Shown here one piece after another: positions 1 through 8,498 of a stretch of DNA of 60,542 nucleotides. The notes below the pieces were generated by a model. That model saw only the letters and a list, made by a program, of their open reading frames with translations. It was not told the origin of the DNA and did no database searches. Origin of the DNA: Phycisphaerales bacterium Planc_01 (GTDB taxonomy: Bacteria; Planctomycetota; Phycisphaerae; Sedimentisphaerales; Anaerobacaceae); contig LVBB01000020.1 of NCBI GenBank assembly GCA_001603075.1, forward strand, positions 24,216 through 84,757. Reading direction: 5' to 3'. Numbering within the stretch: position 1 is the first letter of the stretch; every line of letters begins with the position of its first letter. A program made the translations under genes and the position numbers.

Positions 1-2
1 CC

Positions 3-779
3 CGCCGGCTCACCGAGGCGCTGCGGGCGCTGGCGGAGATGGCGCAGGCCGAGAGCAAGCCGGTCGCGGCGGCCATCGAGCGGCTCCGCTACCAGGCGTA
101 TACGCTGGAGAAGGACGTGGTGCTGTTCGCCGGGCCGGTGGAGAGGTTCAATCGCGTGCGGCTGTACGTGATCGTCACGAGCGACCTGCCGGCCGAGATC
201 CTCTCGCTGGCCAGCCGCTGCGCCGCCGGCGGGGCCGACTGCATTCAGTTGCGGGCCAAGGACATCCCCGACGACCGGCTGTTCGCGGTGGCCGTCGAAT
301 TCGTGGACATTTGCCGCGACCTGGGGGCCCTGAGCATTGTCAACGACCGCATCGACATCGCCGCCGCCGCAGGCGCCGACGGGGTGCACCTGGGCCAGGA
401 CGATCTGCCGGTCGAGCAGGCCCGCCGGCTGCAACTGAGTCCCTTGATCGTCGGCAAGAGCACGCACAACGACAGCGAGCTCGAACGGGCCGTCGGGGCG
501 ATGCCGAGCTATGTGAGCCTCGGTCCGGCGTTTGCGACGGCGACGAAGCCGAAGACCGAGGTCGCCGGGCCGGACTACATTCGCCATGGGCTGGAGCGGC
601 TCGCCGAGACGGGCGTCAGTCACGTCGCGATCGGCGGGATCACGCACGAGAACGTCGAGCTTCTGCTGCGGGCGGGGGTGCAGCGCGTCGCCGTCTGCGC
701 CGCCGTCAGCGAGGCGCCGAGCCCGGCCGACGCCTGCCGCAGGATCAAGGACAAGATGGCGGAGTTTCTTCCGGGATAG
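3..779 (+). CDS. thiE: Thiamine-phosphate synthase, C-terminal part of a ThiD2-ThiE fusion (5' partial)
   Basis: ThiE joins the pyrimidine (HMP-PP) and thiazole phosphate halves of thiamine in the cytoplasm. The frame is open to the window edge, so the true start lies outside; an internal ATG at 39 only looks like a start. The first ~40 residues (ESKPVAAAIERLRYQAYTLE) resemble the end of the small ThiD2 domain that planctomycetes fuse ahead of ThiE. The ThiE barrel follows: CIQLRAKD, a SIVNDR motif, GVHLGQDDLP, a glycine-rich GKSTH region, YVSLGPAFATATK and a final phosphate-binding AIGGI. Everything needed for ThiE activity is visible. The gene stops 28 nt before the next plus-strand gene and may be co-transcribed with it. 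Confidence 0.9.
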   Translation, partial: RRLTEALRALAEMAQAESKPVAAAIERLRYQAYTLEKDVVLFAGPVERFNRVRLYVIVTSDLPAEILSLASRCAAGGADCIQLRAKDIPDDRLFAVAVEFVDICRDLGALSIVNDRIDIAAAAGADGVHLGQDDLPVEQARRLQLSPLIVGKSTHNDSELERAVGAMPSYVSLGPAFATATKPKTEVAGPDYIRHGLERLAETGVSHVAIGGITHENVELLLRAGVQRVAVCAAVSEAPSPADACRRIKDKMAEFLPG

Positions 780-807
780 GTGGTGACATCGAAGGTGAGG
801 TGAGCGA

Positions 808-2415
808 ATGATGACAGCAAAATCGATACGATGTTTCGTCGCGGCGGCCCTATGTCTTGGCGGCCTGGCCGCCGTCGGCCATGCCGAGGACCTCTGGGAA
901 CTGGCCAATCGGAACAAAGACGTCCTGCGGATCGCCACGCTGTTCACGGCGCAGGACGTGCGCGACCGGCTCTCGACGGACGAGGGGATCGACAGCGCGA
1001 TGGACTGGTGCCGCAAGACGGGCGTGACACACGCGTTCATCGAGACGTTTCGCGACGGCTACACCGCCGAGCGCAAGGTCCTCGAACGCGCGCGGGACCG
1101 GTTTGCCGAGGCGGGCTTCGACGTCTCCGGCTGTGTCACGCCGACCGCCTTCGGAAAGACCTCCACGGGCTGGCGCGTCGTCTCGTGCTACACCAGCGCC
1201 GAGACACAGCAGCGGATTCAGGAGATCCACGAGTACACGGCATCGATGTTCGACGAGATCATGATCGACGACTTCCTCTTCACCGACTGCCAATGCGACG
1301 AGTGCCAAGAGGCGCGGGGCACGCAGTCGTGGGAGGAATACCGCTGCGATCTGATGGTCCGCGTCAGCCGGGATCGCATTCTCGCCCCCGCCCGCGCCGT
1401 CAATCCCAACGTCAAGGTCATCCTCAAATACCCTCAGTGGTACAGCGCGTTCCACGAGCGGGGCTATGAGGTGGTGCGGCAGACGGCGGACTTCGACCGC
1501 ATCTGGGTGGGGACCGAGACGCGGGACTACGACGACCCGCAATGGGGCGGCAAGGTCCAGTACGAGGCGTACTTCATCATGCGCTGGCTCGGCGAGATCG
1601 GCGGGCCCAAGTGTGGCGGCGGCTGGTTCGACCCGTACGGCACACACGAAGACACTTACGTCGAGCAGGCGCGCCAGACAGTGTTGGCCGACGCGAAGGA
1701 GATGCTGCTGTTCTGCTACGGCTCGCTACTGAGCGGCACCGGCCCGGCCAACGTCGTACGGCTGCGGACCGAGATCCCGGGCCTGTTCGAACTGGCGGCG
1801 CTGGTGCGTGGCAAGCCGCTGCGCGGGATCGCGGCACCGAAGCCGCCCAACAGCAAGCCGCGAGGCGAAGCATACGTTTATGACTTCGTCGGCATGCTCG
1901 GCCTGCCCCTGGTGCCCACCGCAACGATCCGCGACGACGCAAAGGCCGCCTTCTTGCCGATCCACGCGATGAAGGACCCGCAGCTCTGGCCCAAGCTGCG
2001 CACCCTGCTCGAAGCGGGCGCGCCCGTCCTCGTCACCGACGGCCTGGCCGAGCGATTCACGACGAGCCGGTCCTACGACAACCTGCACGTCCTGAAAGTC
2101 GGCGGCGACCCCAAGAGCCTTCTGCGACTATCGCGCGAGGAGCTGGCGCCGATCCGTAATAGGATGCTGGCCCCCTTCGGACTGACATTCGACGCCCCCA
2201 ACAAGGTCGCCCTGTACCTGATCGGCGACCGCTGTGTTGTGATCGAGAATTTCAACGACGAGGCCGTCACCGCGACGCTGGCACTCAATGAGTCCATCGA
2301 TGCCAAGGCTATTCTGGTCCTGCCGGTCGACGCCGACGTGAAATTCTCGTGCGACGCCGGCCGGATCGCCTTCACCACGATCGCGCCGCGCACGCTCGTG
2401 GCCCTGACCTATTGA
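808..2415 (+). CDS. Secreted TIM-barrel, glycosidase-like protein of unknown specificity
   Basis: 535 residues. A signal peptide (about residues 1-26, ending GHA-ED) sends it out of the cytoplasm. The middle looks like the barrel of glycoside-hydrolase-like proteins: a FDEIMIDDF strand (about 145-155) is followed by a C-x-C-x2-C cluster (CQCDEC) and a WEEYR segment, then VNPNVKVILKYPQWY and a DFDRIWVGTETRD stretch. Acidic residues at strand ends (IDDF, GTETRD) could be catalytic, but no named family signature is certain. The C-terminal third resembles the small beta domain that closes such enzymes. GAAGGTGAGGTGAG precedes the ATG at 808; a second ATG follows directly. Secretion and the sulfatase nearby suggest a role in polysaccharide use, which is inference. 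Confidence 0.7.
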   Translation: MMTAKSIRCFVAAALCLGGLAAVGHAEDLWELANRNKDVLRIATLFTAQDVRDRLSTDEGIDSAMDWCRKTGVTHAFIETFRDGYTAERKVLERARDRFAEAGFDVSGCVTPTAFGKTSTGWRVVSCYTSAETQQRIQEIHEYTASMFDEIMIDDFLFTDCQCDECQEARGTQSWEEYRCDLMVRVSRDRILAPARAVNPNVKVILKYPQWYSAFHERGYEVVRQTADFDRIWVGTETRDYDDPQWGGKVQYEAYFIMRWLGEIGGPKCGGGWFDPYGTHEDTYVEQARQTVLADAKEMLLFCYGSLLSGTGPANVVRLRTEIPGLFELAALVRGKPLRGIAAPKPPNSKPRGEAYVYDFVGMLGLPLVPTATIRDDAKAAFLPIHAMKDPQLWPKLRTLLEAGAPVLVTDGLAERFTTSRSYDNLHVLKVGGDPKSLLRLSREELAPIRNRMLAPFGLTFDAPNKVALYLIGDRCVVIENFNDEAVTATLALNESIDAKAILVLPVDADVKFSCDAGRIAFTTIAPRTLVALTY

Positions 2416-2535
2416 AATGGCTGAACTCAGGCCCCGCAAACACAGTACTTCTCGAACATGAACCGCCGGCCTTCGTGCCCGGATCGGGCAGGTCGTGCGG
2501 CGATGGCTGTGTCCTATTCTCAGACGGGAGAAACG

Positions 2536-2799
2536 ATGAACGCAAGACAGATTTTCTTCTTTGACTCGATGCTGACCCCGAAGATCATCACTTTCGTGTA
2601 CTGGCTTGCGCTGTTCGGCTCCGTGGTCGGCGGCCTCGTCTCCATGTTCGCCGGCTACGGCGGTCTGACGTTCGGCAAGTTCCTGATGGGACTCGTGGTC
2701 ATCGTCGGCGGCGCCATCGGCGCCCGGATCTACTGCGAGCTGCTCATCGTCCTGTTCAAGATCCACGAGAACATCCGCAAGCTCGCCGAGAAGGCCTGA
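2536..2799 (+). CDS. DUF4282-family small membrane protein
   Basis: 87 residues. The protein opens with a short amphipathic stretch containing FFFDSMLTPKIITFVYWL, has two hydrophobic helices (about 18-38 and 45-65) joined by a glycine-rich turn, and ends in a charged helix (KIHENIRKLAEKA). This fits DUF4282, inner-membrane proteins of unknown function. The frame is open upstream to 2458, but the ATG at 2536 was chosen because GGGAG lies at ideal distance and the family motif begins right after it. It lies 120 nt after the TIM-barrel gene and converges on the sulfatase gene, with only 18 nt between the two stops. Confidence 0.8.
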   Translation: MNARQIFFFDSMLTPKIITFVYWLALFGSVVGGLVSMFAGYGGLTFGKFLMGLVVIVGGAIGARIYCELLIVLFKIHENIRKLAEKA

Positions 2800-2817
2800 G
2801 ACAGGGGATCCCATGCG

Positions 2818-4230
2818 TTACGACGCGGGCGTCGGCGTGTAGAACTGCCGGCGGTGTCGCTCGGCGTACTGCTGCAGCCGGGCCGCGACGTCGGGGTGTT
2901 TGTCCAGCACGTCGGTCGTCTCGTATGGGTCAGCCTCCATGTCAAAAAGGGACAGACCGATGTCCTCCTGGCGATACTTGCCTGCAGCGCCGTCGTGGGC
3001 AGGCGTCACCAGCGTGCGATACTTGTGCGGCAGGTGCAGCTTCCAGCGGCCGTCGCCGCTGAGGACCGCCTCAAACGTCGCGTTCGTCGAGAAGGGATAG
3101 TAGTCGTGCGGGTTCTTCGCGCCGGGCTTGCCGGCGATCAGGTCCCAGACGTTCTTGCCATCGATAGGATTGGCGGGTAGCTCGGCTCCTGCCAGATGCG
3201 CCAGGGTCGGTAGGATATCGATCGAGCCAAAGGTCCTCTTCGAGGTCGTGCCCGGCTCGATCCGCCCGGGGAACTTGACGATGCACGCGCTGCGCGTGCC
3301 GCCGTCGAAGCTGGTGCCCTTGGCCTCACGAAACGGGGTCTTGCCCGCGTGGTTGCCGTAGGAGATCCACGGACCGTTGTCCGACGTGAACAGCACGAGC
3401 GTGTTGTCTTCGAGCCCGTTGTCCCTGAGGGCCTTGTTGATCTGGCCGACGGACCAGTCGATCTCCATCATCACGTCGCCGTAGAGGCCTGCGCCTGATT
3501 TGCCTTTGAACTTGTCGCTGCAGAACAGCGGCACGTGCGGCATCGAGTGCGGGACATACAGCAGAAACGGCTCGTCCTTGTGGCGGCCGATGAAGTCCAC
3601 CGCCCGCTCGGTGTACCACGTCGTGAGCATCGGCTGGTGTTCCTTCGTGACGCGGTCAATCGTGACACGCCCGTTGTCCCAGTACTGAAGCGGGTACTGG
3701 CCCCAGTATTCCGGATTCTCCGGGTGGAATTCCCACATGTCGTTAGAGTACATCAGTCCGGCCGATTCGTCGAAGCCTCTCGCCGGCGGGCGCGTCTCGG
3801 GCTGATCGCCGATGTGCCACTTGCCGAACACGGCGGTCTTGTAGCCGCGCTTCTGGAACACCTCGCCGAGCGTGGCGAACTTCGGATCGAGCCCTCGGGC
3901 GTTCGGCCCGTGCGCACCGAAGACCTTGGTCCGGCCGGGATAGCAGCCGCTCAGAAGAGCCGCCCGAGAGGCCGAGCACACCGCCTGCGGCACGTAGAAA
4001 TTCTCATAGCAGCAGCCCTCTCGCGCCATCTGCTCGACGTGGGGCGTCGGGTAGTCCTGCGTCGCAAACGGCCGAAAGTCCGCCCAGCCCGAATCGTCGA
4101 GAAAAACGATCACGAAGTTCGGCCCGCCCGTGGCGGGCTCCCGCCCCTGACCCAGCCTTGGCAGCCCCATCCCAGCCAAAGACAACGCCGCCGCCTTCAA
4201 AAACGTCCGACGTGTGTGCATCGTACTCAT
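2818..4230 (-). CDS. Tat-exported sulfatase (formylglycine type)
   Basis: 470 residues; hydrolyses sulfate esters, probably on sulfated polysaccharides, outside the cytoplasm. The N-terminus carries a twin-arginine signal (TRRTFLKAAALSLAG), so export is expected to be folded. The metal-binding start VIVFLDDSGWAD is followed by the activation motif CSASR (about residue 86), which fits the C-x-[PA]-S-R consensus that formylglycine-generating enzyme modifies. GKWHIGD and the later FTSDNGPW supply further active-site residues. Length matches family S1 arylsulfatases. The start has GAGGAG 7 nt upstream. Substrate cannot be told from sequence. It converges with the DUF4282 gene. Confidence 0.92.
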   Translation of the reverse strand: MSTMHTRRTFLKAAALSLAGMGLPRLGQGREPATGGPNFVIVFLDDSGWADFRPFATQDYPTPHVEQMAREGCCYENFYVPQAVCSASRAALLSGCYPGRTKVFGAHGPNARGLDPKFATLGEVFQKRGYKTAVFGKWHIGDQPETRPPARGFDESAGLMYSNDMWEFHPENPEYWGQYPLQYWDNGRVTIDRVTKEHQPMLTTWYTERAVDFIGRHKDEPFLLYVPHSMPHVPLFCSDKFKGKSGAGLYGDVMMEIDWSVGQINKALRDNGLEDNTLVLFTSDNGPWISYGNHAGKTPFREAKGTSFDGGTRSACIVKFPGRIEPGTTSKRTFGSIDILPTLAHLAGAELPANPIDGKNVWDLIAGKPGAKNPHDYYPFSTNATFEAVLSGDGRWKLHLPHKYRTLVTPAHDGAAGKYRQEDIGLSLFDMEADPYETTDVLDKHPDVAARLQQYAERHRRQFYTPTPAS

Positions 4231-4364
4231 CCGTCATCTCCTCATCCAAACCGGCTTTGCTTCAACTGACTGATTATCCCGGAGGCACCGAACTCTTTCA
4301 AGCCTCGAATATCGTTGCCTTCCGGTGCGCTTCAGGTGCTCTGTGTGAAATGGCGCGTCGCGGA

Positions 4365-4433
4365 GCGAGCGGCCCCGCTCGCCAAAGGGTATCGTGCGAG
4401 AGCCTGCCCAGAGCTTGTCGAAGGGACGCACGA
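4365..4433. repeat. Palindromic intergenic repeat of the 'ELVEG' kind
   Basis: Between the sulfatase start and the AbiEii stop (272 nt, no gene) lie two hairpins. One is GCGAGCGG-cc-CCGCTCGC (4365-4382). The other is closed by TCGTGCG (4392-4398) and CGCACGA (4427-4433) and carries CCAGAGCTTGTCGAAGGG in its loop. Read in frame, that loop gives the spurious peptide CPELVEG, known from a dispersed palindromic repeat common in bacterial intergenic DNA. No U-tract follows on either strand, so it is not a standard intrinsic terminator. Confidence 0.5.
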
Positions 4434-4502
4434 CCTACAGAGTGCCGGAGGAATTGGACGCACATTCCTCTGTGGATCGCCATCCATCGACGGGACCTCG
4501 GC

Positions 4503-5321
4503 TCACGAACCTGGCGGCGGCTGAAGGAGGGACAGGAGGTTCTCCTGGGTCAGGAGGGCGGCGTCCTGGGGGCGTTCGAGGAAGGGTTCGACGTCGGCGG
4601 CGATCTGTTTCCATTTGAGGGTTTCGATGCGATGGCGGACGAGGGCGCGCCAGTTCTCCGGCGTGATTTCCGGGCCCTGCCAATCCGTCTGGGCCAGGGC
4701 GTTGTTGAGCAATTCGAGGTTCGGGCCCGGCCAGGTGCGGTCGGACAGATACCAGAGGAGATCGTGGATGTCACGACCTTTCGTATAGGGCCGCGCCAGA
4801 ATGGCATGCAGCTTGCCCGCCAGCAGCGACGCTTTGTCGTGGTGGCGCAGATTGAGGGTGACGTGTCGCCTGACGAGGGACGAGACGATGCGCGCGCCGG
4901 CCGGCGGATTCGAGTCCACTTCCACCCTGACCGAGAGCGTCTCGGATCGGTGAGGCGAGAGCCCGAGTTCGAACGGCAGACCCTGGAAACGCACGAAGGC
5001 GGACTTGACCGTCTTGGTGTCCTTGATGCGGACGTCGACGTCGTAGCCCTCGGCTTGGAAGGCGCTGCGGCAGCCGGTGATGTTTTCGCCAAAGCAAGCA
5101 TCGATCCCCGGCTCGACCAGGGCGAAATCGAGGTCCTCGGAGAATCGCGGCATCGCGTAGAGAAACCGCAGGGCCGTGCCTCCCTGAAAGGCCCAGGCAC
5201 AGAACGCCGCCTGGTCCTGGAGCGATTGGAGCAGCCGGGCCTGGAGGTACTCCGTCGCCAGACGCCGGGCTAACATCGCATTGGCCGCGCCAGCGAGAAT
5301 CTGCCTGAGATGGTCCTTCAT
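4503..5321 (-). CDS. abiEii: AbiEii/AbiGii-family nucleotidyltransferase toxin
   Basis: 272 residues. The toxin half of an AbiE (type IV) toxin-antitoxin and abortive-infection pair; family members are nucleotidyltransferases thought to modify a cellular RNA and stop growth. The key motif is present: GGTALRFLY followed by RFSEDLDFAL, the G-G-T...S-x-D-x-D metal-binding arrangement, at about residues 45-65. The C-terminal half is helical, with KLHAILARPYTKGRDIHDLLWYL typical of the family. The start at 5321 makes a 4-nt ATGA overlap with the stop of the antitoxin gene; the frame is open 30 nt further but only into the antitoxin gene. Coupled translation keeps antitoxin made first. Confidence 0.88.
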   Translation of the reverse strand: MKDHLRQILAGAANAMLARRLATEYLQARLLQSLQDQAAFCAWAFQGGTALRFLYAMPRFSEDLDFALVEPGIDACFGENITGCRSAFQAEGYDVDVRIKDTKTVKSAFVRFQGLPFELGLSPHRSETLSVRVEVDSNPPAGARIVSSLVRRHVTLNLRHHDKASLLAGKLHAILARPYTKGRDIHDLLWYLSDRTWPGPNLELLNNALAQTDWQGPEITPENWRALVRHRIETLKWKQIAADVEPFLERPQDAALLTQENLLSLLQPPPGS

Positions 5322-5953
5322 GGTTCGACTCCTGTTTCTTGCGTGACCCATCCTGCAATCCGTGTGGCGGCACGGCGTAGCTTCGGACTGTCCGCCGCCT
5401 CCGCCAGGCGCGTCAGAGCGTCGAGGTCGAGCCTGTCCGGATTCTGCAGGCGAAGCTCCGACAGAAAGTCGGGATCGTCGCTGCCGGCCGTCAGGTACAC
5501 CAGATCGAGCAGGGCCTTCTCCGGCGTGGCAACGAACGCCTGCTGACGGTTGCCGAGGTCTACTTTCGTATAGCCGGCGAACCAGTCCTTCTTGATGCGC
5601 CGGAACGCGAACACGCCCAAGGGCGTCTCGATCCGTTGCGGTCGCTGCGTCGTGACACTCGTGACGGTGGGCACGTGCTCGGGGATCATCCCGTAGTGGG
5701 CCAGCGCCGATTGGAGGCTGACATAGGAGCCTTTCTTCATCGCATTGGCCAGGACGAACGGATGGGGGCAGGCCTTTCGGTACGGCTCGGCGAGCGTATA
5801 CAGCCCCCTAGCAGGCTGGATCAGCTTTCCGGCCTTGACCCAACGGCTCAGTTGAAGCCGCAAGGCCGGCAAACTCTCGCCGCTTGCGCCCAGAAAACCG
5901 GTGCGGAAGACCGGCTCATCGGCTACCATTTCGAGCAGTTCTGGCCATTTCAT
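5318..5953 (-). CDS. abiEi: AbiEi-family antitoxin / transcriptional repressor
   Basis: 211 residues. Antitoxin of the AbiE pair: an N-terminal winged-helix segment (LRLQLSRWVKAGKLIQPARGLYTLAEPYR, described here by its start and end) and a C-terminal domain with SLQSALAHYGMIPE, a SVTTQR strand and the ATPEKALLDLVYL helix seen across the family. AbiEi proteins normally bind inverted repeats ahead of their own operon and repress it. No Shine-Dalgarno precedes the ATG at 5953, and the predicted transcription start falls on the ATG itself, so the message may be leaderless. The toxin gene follows with an ATGA overlap. Confidence 0.85.
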   Translation of the reverse strand: MKWPELLEMVADEPVFRTGFLGASGESLPALRLQLSRWVKAGKLIQPARGLYTLAEPYRKACPHPFVLANAMKKGSYVSLQSALAHYGMIPEHVPTVTSVTTQRPQRIETPLGVFAFRRIKKDWFAGYTKVDLGNRQQAFVATPEKALLDLVYLTAGSDDPDFLSELRLQNPDRLDLDALTRLAEAADSPKLRRAATRIAGWVTQETGVEP

Positions 5954-5959
5954 TGCATT

Positions 5960-5988
5960 ATCTTATCACTTCTGATAATCTACTGCAA
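5960..5988 (-). promoter_or_regulatory. Putative abiE promoter with overlapping palindromic operator
   Basis: On the minus strand TTGCAG (5983-5988) and TAAGAT (5960-5965) are 17 nt apart; the predicted +1 is the A of the abiEi ATG. Between and over them lies the perfect 6-bp palindrome TTATCA-cttc-TGATAA (5963-5978), well placed for autorepression by AbiEi. The -35 match is weak (3/6). Confidence 0.45.
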
Positions 5989-6219
5989 TAGATATCGGCA
6001 TCTTCCGGCTACTTCGTGAGAAGATTCCAGTCGTGCCCGAGCGGTTTTCTGCCGCCCGGGTCGGCCAAGGGCGTGACACGCGGGGCGTTGGCGGCCTTAT
6101 AGCGATGGAAGGGCGTTGTGTTGGGGTTTGATGGCGGTTGCGGCGGGGGGCGGAGGCGGTAGAATGGGGCGCGATGTGACGATGGGCTTGGATATGGACG
6201 GCAAGAAAGGCGGGGCGAA

Positions 6220-8451
6220 ATGAGGCGGACAACGCAAGCGAATCGACGCCGCAGGATGGGCACGCTGCTGGGCCTGTTGGTGGTGATGTCGGTTCTTCTG
6301 GTCGCGACGGGCTGCGCGCACAAGAAGGCATACAAGAAGGCCACCCGGCTCTCGCAGGAGGGGCAGTACGAGAAGGCGATCGAGGAGTTGGAGACGGCGA
6401 TCGCGCTGGCCGAGAAGGGCAACAACCGCAAGACCGCCGACCGCTACCGCGAGGAACTCGAACAGACCAAGCGCCGCGCGGGCCAGTTCTACTATCGCGA
6501 GGCGGAGCTTTGCTTCGGGCAGGCCGACCTGAGCGGCGCCCAGGGTTTCATCGAGCGCAGCGTGCGGTACTGTCCGACCGAGCCGTTGTATCGGTCGCTG
6601 AATCAGCGGATCGTCGCGGCCATCGCCGACGCTGACCGGCTGCGCGCCGAGGCGATGTCCCTGGCCGAGCAGGGACAGTGGAACGCCGCGGTGGCACGCA
6701 TGAAAGAGGCGCTGCGCATCAACAGGACGATGCCCGGCGGACAGGGCGACCTCAAACAGATTCAGGAGCGGGCGTATCAGTTTTATCTGGGCCGGGCCAG
6801 GGACCGCCTGTATGCCAACGACCTGGAGGCGGCCGTCACGGAGGCCCAGACGGCGCTGAACTACCGCGACGACGGCCGAGAGGCCAGGGACGTTTTGCAG
6901 GCCGTGCAGGACCGGCGCGAGGCCACCGAGCTGATCGCGCGCGGGCGGACGCTGCTGGGCCGGGGCGACTGTGAAGAGGCGCTGCGCGTCCTGGAGCAGG
7001 CGCGGCAACTGTATGCGATGCACCCGGACCTGCCCGGCCTGCTTCAGCAGGCCAGGCAAGCGGTGTGCGACCGCTGGATCGCTCAGGGCCGACAGGCGCT
7101 GGCGAGCGGCGACCACGCCACGGCGCTGCGCCTGTTTCTCAAGAGCAACGACCTACTGCCCGGCTCCGACGGCGTGACCGCTCTGATCGGCGAGGCGAGG
7201 GCGACGCTCGCGAAACGCCATCTGGAGGCCTCGCAACGATACGCACAAGATGGCGCCGACGGCTGCGCGGCGTTCCACGCCGTGGTCGCGTTGGGCTACG
7301 AGCCGGACAACTACGACGCGCGAAGTCAGCTCAGCCGGTGCATCGGACAGGTGCAGCAGGCGGTGCGCTACACGGTGGGGTTCGTCGGCTTCCGCGCGAG
7401 CCCCGAGCAGCAGGCCATCGCCGATACGCTCGGATCGATCTCGCTGGAGCACCTGACGCGGATGCGTCCGGCCAACCTGACGCTGGTCGAGCGGGCGGAC
7501 CTGCAGACCATCCTCGACGAGCAGCAGCTCAGCGCCACCGACCTGGTCGATCCGCAGTTTCGCGTGCCGGCCGGCAGGCTGCGCGGGGTCGATGCCCTGC
7601 TCGTCGGGCAGGTGCTCGAAGCCAAGGTGACCACCGAGACGAAGCAGACCGGCCACGGCGAATCGACCTATCAGGATGGGTATGTCCCGGAGCCGAATCC
7701 GGAGTACGCCGAGGCGGTCGCGGTGCTCGATCGCACGCAGAGAGACTTCGACCGGGCGCGACAGCGGCTGGCCGAGGCCGAGGCGAGGCTGGCGCGGTAC
7801 GATCACGCCGACCCGCACGATGCCGCCGCACAGGCGGCCAAGCGAAGGGCCCGCGCCGAGGTGGACGAAGCGAAGCAGCGCGTGGTGAACGCGGCGACCG
7901 ACGTAGGGGCCGCTCAGATGCGCGTGGCGATGACGCCCAAGGAGGTGCTCGTGCCGCACATGGTCGCGTTCCAGTATCCGATCCACACGGCGACGTGGAC
8001 GGCCAAGGTCGGTTGCCTGCTGAAGATGCTCGATGCCGCCACCGGCGAAGTGTTCCTGGCCGAGCGGATCGAGGGCCAGCATGCCCAGTCGGACCGGTTC
8101 GTCTCAGCCGACCCGGCGCGGAACGTGCCGGAAGACCCGCTGGAACTGCCCGACGATGCGCGCCTGCTCGAAGCGGCGGTCAACAACGCGGCCGGCCGCC
8201 TCAAGAAGGCGCTCGACACCGCCGCCGGCAAGCACGGGCAGCGGTTTGTCATACAGGCCCAGCAGGCCGAGGCCGCCGGCGACACGGCAGGCGCCGTCGA
8301 TGCGTCGATCAAGTATCTGTTCGCCTATCCGACGAGCCATACCGAGGCGGACAAGCGGCTGGCCGCCCTGCGGGCATACCTCGCCTCCGAAGCGGACCTC
8401 GTGGACATCCGAGCCCTGCTGCGGACCCACTGTCAGGTGCTCCGCAACTGA
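6220..8451 (+). CDS. Lipoprotein with N-terminal TPR-like repeats and a CsgG-like C-terminal domain
   Basis: 743 residues. A lipoprotein signal ends in the lipobox LVAT-GC at about residue 32, so it should be lipid-anchored in the periplasm or outer membrane. Residues ~35-370 are helical repeats of TPR type (EGQYEKAIEELETAIALAEK, EQGQWNAAVARMKEALRI, SGDHATALRLFLKSNDLLPG). From ~375 the stretch VGFVGFRASPEQQAIADTLG...LTLVERADLQTILDEQQLS...LLVGQVLEAKV resembles the CsgG/penicillin-binding-protein-activator fold, in which an absent name-list of small lipoproteins is scored by regulon. A charged coiled-coil insertion (about 505-560, rich in Ala, Arg, Glu) interrupts this domain. A role in envelope assembly or secretion is inference. 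The ATG at 6220 was chosen because the signal peptide starts there. Confidence 0.7.
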   Translation: MRRTTQANRRRRMGTLLGLLVVMSVLLVATGCAHKKAYKKATRLSQEGQYEKAIEELETAIALAEKGNNRKTADRYREELEQTKRRAGQFYYREAELCFGQADLSGAQGFIERSVRYCPTEPLYRSLNQRIVAAIADADRLRAEAMSLAEQGQWNAAVARMKEALRINRTMPGGQGDLKQIQERAYQFYLGRARDRLYANDLEAAVTEAQTALNYRDDGREARDVLQAVQDRREATELIARGRTLLGRGDCEEALRVLEQARQLYAMHPDLPGLLQQARQAVCDRWIAQGRQALASGDHATALRLFLKSNDLLPGSDGVTALIGEARATLAKRHLEASQRYAQDGADGCAAFHAVVALGYEPDNYDARSQLSRCIGQVQQAVRYTVGFVGFRASPEQQAIADTLGSISLEHLTRMRPANLTLVERADLQTILDEQQLSATDLVDPQFRVPAGRLRGVDALLVGQVLEAKVTTETKQTGHGESTYQDGYVPEPNPEYAEAVAVLDRTQRDFDRARQRLAEAEARLARYDHADPHDAAAQAAKRRARAEVDEAKQRVVNAATDVGAAQMRVAMTPKEVLVPHMVAFQYPIHTATWTAKVGCLLKMLDAATGEVFLAERIEGQHAQSDRFVSADPARNVPEDPLELPDDARLLEAAVNNAAGRLKKALDTAAGKHGQRFVIQAQQAEAAGDTAGAVDASIKYLFAYPTSHTEADKRLAALRAYLASEADLVDIRALLRTHCQVLRN

Positions 8452-8498
8452 CCGGCCCTACCGGGGCATGCGCGGCCTCGTGAGACGTTCGCCACCGC

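Noticed and set aside
4158-5273. 371-residue plus-strand frame opposite abiEii
   Set aside because: Composition is that of an antisense shadow of a high-GC gene; the minus strand carries the clear nucleotidyltransferase motifs.
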